Virus record (IMG/VR): IMGVR_UViG_3300046000_010980
Location: 1 to 33,360 of that record
DNA from: a virus
Length of the DNA stretch: 33,360 nucleotides
Strand: one strand, 5' to 3'
The first letter of the stretch is position 1; every line of letters starts with the position of its first letter. Shown one piece after another: positions 29,931 through 33,360 of the stretch. Under the pieces are notes generated by a model that saw only the letters and a program-made list of their open reading frames with translations, had not been told where the DNA came from and did no database searches. The position numbers and the translations under genes are program-made.

Positions 29931-31304
29931 ATGAAAATAGATTTTACTTATATTATTAACCTTAATTCTACAAATGAGGAAATAATAAACAAATTAAAAA
30001 AAATAAAACGAGATAATGATATTAATTACTATATTTTACCTGCTATTAATGGTTGGGAAATAGTAAAAGATCAATCCAAATCTCCATTTAAATTTACATT
30101 AGCTGATTGGTGGAAATTAAAAGATAACACCAATCATTTTTATAGTCGAGATATAACTCCAGGTGAAGCAGGTTGTATGTTGTCTCACTATCAATGTATT
30201 AAATCTGCTTATGAAGATGGTTTTGAAGCCATATTAATTTTAGAAGAAGATTTTATCCCAACAAATAAATTTCCAACTAAAGAGGAACTTGATAATGTAC
30301 CAGATGATTGGAGTATATTATATTTGGATAGAAATGCTTTATGGGAAAATGAATTAGTAGTAAATAAAGATGTTATTCAAACCGGATACACCTACAATAC
30401 CCATGCTTATTTTGTATCTAGAAAAGGTATGAAAGAAATACTTGATTCACCTATATTAGATAATATTATAGCTAGTGATGAATTTTTATCTGCTATAAAT
30501 GGTACTTCAGATAGGTTAGATGCTGTAGATGTATTTTATAATTCTAATTTTAAGGCTTATGCTTTAAATGGAGGGTATTTTGATCAATCTTCTAATACTC
30601 ATGCTACCTCCACAACCGAATTTAACCCAACATCAATGAATTTAACACCTCACATTACAAAAGAAATATTATCATTTCCATCATTATCAAATCCAAGTTT
30701 ATTAGATGATAGTGATTGGGGTGTATGGTGTAATAAATACATTCACCCAATGGTTAGAAAAGGTGAATATGATTTATTAGTAGACGAACCAATTGTTAAT
30801 TGTTACGAATTTCCATTTTTTACTAAAGAATTTTGTGATGAGATAATTTTATTAGCTGAAACTAAAGAGTGGACTAAAAACAGACATGAGTTTTATCCTA
30901 CAACCGATAACTTACTTGAAGTATTAGGTATGGGTAAAATTTATACTAGATTATTAAATGAATTTATTAGACCATTAGCAATATGGGCTTATGGTTTAGA
31001 AGGTAAATCATGGGATGTATTGCGTGATGAATCATTTATTATTAGATATAAATCAGATGAACAATCACATTTAAGTTTACACCACGATTACAGTAATTTA
31101 ACTACATTAGTAAATCTAAACCCAGGTGAATTTGAGGGTGGTGGGACATATTTTCCAAAGTACAAGGCATTATCTAACCCAAAACAAATAGGAACAATGA
31201 CATTACATCCTGGAAATATAACTCATAAACATGGTGCTAGGCCTGTAACGAGTGGAACTAGATATGTTATTGTTAGTTTTTTAAAAGGGGAAGCTCACAA
31301 ATAA
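29931..31304 (+). CDS. PLOD-like fusion: GT25-type glycosyltransferase plus lysyl-hydroxylase-type dioxygenase
   Basis: This 457-residue protein joins two activities. Residues 1 to about 220 look like a GT25-family glycosyltransferase: FTYIINLNS, ITPGEAGCMLSHYQCIKSAY (75-94), and the acidic EED at 105-107. Residues about 290-455 look like a procollagen lysyl hydroxylase: CYEFPFFTKEFCDEII, FIIRYKSDEQ, the iron ligands H384-x-D386 (LHHDYS), FEGGGTYF at 401-408, HPGNITHKHG with H434, and the 2-oxoglutarate arginine R444 in GTRYVIVSF, ten residues after H434 as in animal enzymes. Domain order is that of animal PLOD enzymes. It could hydroxylate a lysine or similar residue and glycosylate it. A GT4 gene follows 11 bases later. 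The substrate is unknown; no collagen-like repeat gene is in the window. Confidence 0.85.
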   Translation: MKIDFTYIINLNSTNEEIINKLKKIKRDNDINYYILPAINGWEIVKDQSKSPFKFTLADWWKLKDNTNHFYSRDITPGEAGCMLSHYQCIKSAYEDGFEAILILEEDFIPTNKFPTKEELDNVPDDWSILYLDRNALWENELVVNKDVIQTGYTYNTHAYFVSRKGMKEILDSPILDNIIASDEFLSAINGTSDRLDAVDVFYNSNFKAYALNGGYFDQSSNTHATSTTEFNPTSMNLTPHITKEILSFPSLSNPSLLDDSDWGVWCNKYIHPMVRKGEYDLLVDEPIVNCYEFPFFTKEFCDEIILLAETKEWTKNRHEFYPTTDNLLEVLGMGKIYTRLLNEFIRPLAIWAYGLEGKSWDVLRDESFIIRYKSDEQSHLSLHHDYSNLTTLVNLNPGEFEGGGTYFPKYKALSNPKQIGTMTLHPGNITHKHGARPVTSGTRYVIVSFLKGEAHK

Positions 31305-31315
31305 AAAATAATAAT

Positions 31316-32428
31316 ATGAAGATATTAATTTGGGGCGGATACCATAACCCACAGTGGAATAAAAATACTTGGATAGATAAAGGTATAGGTGGTAGTGAAT
31401 ATTGTGTAATAAAATTAGCTCATTATTTAAAATTAAAAGGTCATGATGTAACTATAAGTGGAGATATTAATGAAGGTGTTTTTGATGGTGTTAAATATAT
31501 CTACTATGGTAATTTTCATCGATATCAAGGACCTATAGGTACAACCCAACCACATAATCTTCAAGTATATCCTCACTATGATGTTGTTATAGCTACCAAT
31601 TATTTACATTTTATTAAGCATTTAGAAGATTATAAAATTAAATTTGATAAAGCATATTTCTGGATGCACAACGAATACTTTTACAAATGGTATAAAGGTG
31701 GGGAATTAAAAGATTGGAGTAATTATTTAAATGATGGTAGATTAAAAGGTATAGTTGGAGTAAGTAACTTCCATAAAAATTATTTAACAGAACATAAATC
31801 AGAATTATTTAAATACTCAGATAACAATCACACTGATATAATTTCAGTTGACAATGCTATTGATTTAGATGATTATGATAATATTCAACCTCAAGATAAA
31901 ATTAAGGGTAGAATAATTTGGAGCTCATCACCTGATAGAGGTTTAGATTTAATCCTATCAAATTGGGATAAATGGAAAGCAATTAGACCCGATTTATCAT
32001 TAGTAATATGTTCACCACCTTACAGTTCAGATTGGTTTAATCATGATATAAGTCAACTTAAAGATGTAACATGGTTAGGTGCTTTGAATCCAACTCAATT
32101 AAAAATAGAGCAATTTAAAGCTGAATATTGGGTTTATGCTTCAGATTATCTTGAAACATACTGTATTACTGCTTTGGAAATGATGATGGCTGGGGTTAAA
32201 ATATTAACTAACGGTCCGGGTAATATAAAACATTTAATTAATAAAGGTACTCGAGGTGAATTAATTGAAAACAATCCTGATTTGATTATAGAAACATTAC
32301 TTAAAGATGTTGAAGATGAAGGATTCCATAGGAATTGGAATTGTAAAAATAATGAAGCTTGGACTTGGGCTCGAAAACAAAATTGGGAAAATCGAGTAGA
32401 TGAGTGGCTTTCTCTAATACAAGAGTAG
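31316..32428 (+). CDS. Glycosyltransferase, GT4-like (GT-B fold)
   Basis: This 370-residue protein begins KILIWGGYHNPQWNKN and has GIGGSEYCVIKLAHYLKLKGHDV (residues 24-46) at the acceptor side, WSSSPDRGLDLILSNW near residue 203 and ASDYLETYCITALEMMMAG (about 275-293), where the two glutamates replace the E-x7-E motif. It directly follows the PLOD-like fusion, so it may add a further sugar to the hydroxylated residue, as happens in collagen glycosylation. Its stop codon TAG lies in the -33 part of the next promoter. Confidence 0.87.
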   Translation: MKILIWGGYHNPQWNKNTWIDKGIGGSEYCVIKLAHYLKLKGHDVTISGDINEGVFDGVKYIYYGNFHRYQGPIGTTQPHNLQVYPHYDVVIATNYLHFIKHLEDYKIKFDKAYFWMHNEYFYKWYKGGELKDWSNYLNDGRLKGIVGVSNFHKNYLTEHKSELFKYSDNNHTDIISVDNAIDLDDYDNIQPQDKIKGRIIWSSSPDRGLDLILSNWDKWKAIRPDLSLVICSPPYSSDWFNHDISQLKDVTWLGALNPTQLKIEQFKAEYWVYASDYLETYCITALEMMMAGVKILTNGPGNIKHLINKGTRGELIENNPDLIIETLLKDVEDEGFHRNWNCKNNEAWTWARKQNWENRVDEWLSLIQE

Positions 32429-32457
32429 GCTACCTGAGATATTGTTCGTATATTTAC
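32426..32457 (+). promoter_or_regulatory. Bacteroidota-type promoter, copy 3
   Basis: TATATTTAC at 32449-32457, with GTTCG before it. The -33 position reads TAG, which is also the stop codon of the glycosyltransferase gene. Confidence 0.8.
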
Positions 32458-32459
32458 GT

Positions 32460-32476
32460 GTTCGAATGGTTCGAGC
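32460..32476 (+). promoter_or_regulatory. Conserved 5' hairpin, copy 3
   Basis: GTTCGAATGGTTCGAGC, identical to copies 1 and 2 and at the same distance behind the -7 box. Confidence 0.7.
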
Positions 32477-32501
32477 GATTTAAATTTAAAAAATAAAGGT
32501 T

Positions 32502-32621
32502 ATGTCACATCCAACAAATCAAGAATTTTTAGAATATTGGACCGATTTTTATATATCTCAAGGTCATGATTTAGAAAGAGCTATTGAATTAGCTGAAAAT
32601 GAATTGAATAGTATAGATTAA
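32502..32621 (+). CDS. Unknown 39-residue protein
   Basis: A tiny acidic frame, starting MSHPTNQEFLEYWTDF and ending ELAENELNSID, probably a single helix. It has the conserved AATAAAGGTTATG leader behind the promoter at 32426, which supports it being translated. Confidence 0.6.
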   Translation: MSHPTNQEFLEYWTDFYISQGHDLERAIELAENELNSID

Positions 32622-32635
32622 TAAAAATAAGGGTT

Positions 32636-32902
32636 ATGGAGAAAACAGGTAATACTGAGAAAATCAAGTATGATTTTAATACTGCCTCTAACTTAGAAAT
32701 TTGGATGCCTAACCTAAATGGTTGGTATCGAGTTACAAGTAGAGAATTCAGATCATTTAACGGTAAACGTAGAATCAATGGTGAACCATATCATGGTTCA
32801 GTATTCCTATATAATACTAATAAACGAGCAAATAAATCTAAATACGAATCAAATAAAATGGCTGGCTATAGTTGGATTAGCACTAAAAGACCAGGCGAAT
32901 AA
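32636..32902 (+). CDS. Unknown 88-residue basic protein
   Basis: I do not recognise this protein. It has LEIWMPNLNGWYRVTSREFRSF, KRRINGEPYHGSVFLYNTN and a lysine-serine rich end with YSWISTKRPGE; strands dominate. A leader AATAAGGGTTATG close to the usual one precedes the start. A 69-residue frame starting at 32718 overlaps it in another phase and looks like a shadow. Confidence 0.65.
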   Translation: MEKTGNTEKIKYDFNTASNLEIWMPNLNGWYRVTSREFRSFNGKRRINGEPYHGSVFLYNTNKRANKSKYESNKMAGYSWISTKRPGE

Positions 32903-32913
32903 AATCAAAACTC

Positions 32914-33120
32914 ATGAGTATAATTAATCCCAACTTATTAGATAGAATTCAAAACCATTCTACTAAAATTGATACAGAATTTAAAAAATTTGATAAACCT
33001 AATATTACACGGTTAGAGATAATTGATGGTAATGGTAGAGTTTATGTTAATATGGATGTTAAGGATATTGAGTTTTCATTGCAAGATGAAAATAGAACAT
33101 TAAAAATATTTATTAAGTAA
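32914..33120 (+). CDS. Unknown 68-residue protein
   Basis: The second half reads TRLEIIDGNGRVYVNMDVKDIEFSLQDENRTLKIFIK, a pattern of alternating strands that I recall from small phage hypothetical proteins. The first 30 residues are helical. The function is unknown. Confidence 0.65.
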   Translation: MSIINPNLLDRIQNHSTKIDTEFKKFDKPNITRLEIIDGNGRVYVNMDVKDIEFSLQDENRTLKIFIK

Positions 33121-33124
33121 TCAA

Positions 33125-33352
33125 ATGAAAACACGTAAAATAATTAGACGTAATTACTGTGAAGATATGTCTCCAACGTTAAATGCGTTTAGAAAATCAA
33201 AACATCACGGTGTAATAATTGAGTTAGATGGTTTAACTTATGAGCGTATTGGTGATGATTTATTTTATTGTTTTAAAACATCTACCATTAAAAATTTGGC
33301 TACCGTAGGAATTGTTCGTACATTTACGTGTTCGAAAGGTTCGGAAGATTAA
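33125..33352 (+). CDS. Unknown 75-residue protein, C-terminus runs through a promoter
   Basis: The first 55 codons encode a plausible small protein (KTRKIIRRNYCEDMSPTLNAF, then GVIIELDGLTYERIGDDLFYCF). The last 20 codons run through the promoter at 33296-33327 and its hairpin. Unlike the other genes, no stop codon occurs before the promoter. The encoded tail (NLATVGIVRTFTC) is therefore probably a by-product. Confidence 0.5.
   Translation: MKTRKIIRRNYCEDMSPTLNAFRKSKHHGVIIELDGLTYERIGDDLFYCFKTSTIKNLATVGIVRTFTCSKGSED
33296..33327 (+). promoter_or_regulatory. Bacteroidota-type promoter, copy 4
   Basis: TTG at 33296-33298, N20 starting GCTACC and ending GTTCG, TACATTTAC at 33319-33327. It presumably serves genes beyond the window. 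Confidence 0.83.
33331..33345 (+). promoter_or_regulatory. Conserved 5' hairpin, diverged copy 4
   Basis: TTCGAA-AGG-TTCGGA. Two bases of the 3' arm differ from copies 1-3, but pairing is kept by exchanging a T-A and a T-G pair. Confidence 0.6.
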
Positions 33353-33360
33353 TAAATTCC

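Noticed and set aside
1-33360. tRNA, rRNA, CRISPR array, insertion sequence or attachment site
   Set aside because: No cloverleaf, regular spacer repeat, transposase or flanking long repeat was seen on reading both strands. A tRNA scan would settle the first point.

Overview
This window is a gene-dense, AT-rich stretch of a large tailed-phage genome. Every gene I can support lies on the + strand, mostly with overlapping or nearly touching stop and start codons. The phage affinity rests on a T4-type replisome: a family B DNA polymerase in two pieces, a gp45-like sliding clamp, a gp44-like clamp-loader ATPase and a gp62-like small clamp-loader subunit. The host is probably a member of the Bacteroidota. 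About ten intergenic sites fit the TTTG / TAnnTTTG promoter geometry of that phylum, here TTG-N20-TA(T/C)ATTTAC, and one small gene resembles the Hc1-like histones common there.

Layout. 1-2493: split polymerase and clamp. 2613-5515: a folding block of Hsp20, GroES and a full-length GroEL, then a small Hc1-like protein. 5566-9240: clamp loader, a DUF1599/Nmad1-like protein, a PD-(D/E)XK nuclease with a cysteine cluster, and a ribbon-helix-helix protein. 9252-16966: a glycosylation block with two GT4-like and two GT2-like glycosyltransferases, a third GT-A-like protein, a methyltransferase, a sugar epimerase and a short UDP-sugar dehydrogenase. 17025-19779: HNH and zinc-finger proteins with several tiny genes. 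19792-23573: SWIM protein, membrane-anchored glucosaminidase, cyclic-phosphate-type receiver domain, helical protein, a possible structured RNA (22657-22856) and a metallophosphoesterase. 23644-27686: small unknowns, a PhyH-type oxygenase, a methyltransferase, membrane proteins and an acidic protein. 27799-33352: small accessory genes, plus a pair made of a PLOD-like fusion (GT25-type glycosyltransferase joined to a lysyl-hydroxylase-type 2-oxoglutarate oxygenase) and a GT4 glycosyltransferase.

How it may work together. The replication genes and chaperones supply DNA synthesis and protein folding. The glycosyltransferases, sugar-nucleotide enzymes, oxygenases and methyltransferases suggest that the phage decorates a virion protein, its DNA or a host surface glycan; the sequence does not show which. 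Expression appears to be organised by short modules in which a terminator hairpin is fused to the next promoter. Four promoters in the last 6 kb are followed by a conserved hairpin at the predicted 5' end of the transcript, and many first genes share a leader close to AATAAAGGTTATG.

I saw no tRNA, rRNA, CRISPR array or insertion sequence. All family calls were made by eye from motifs, without a database search.
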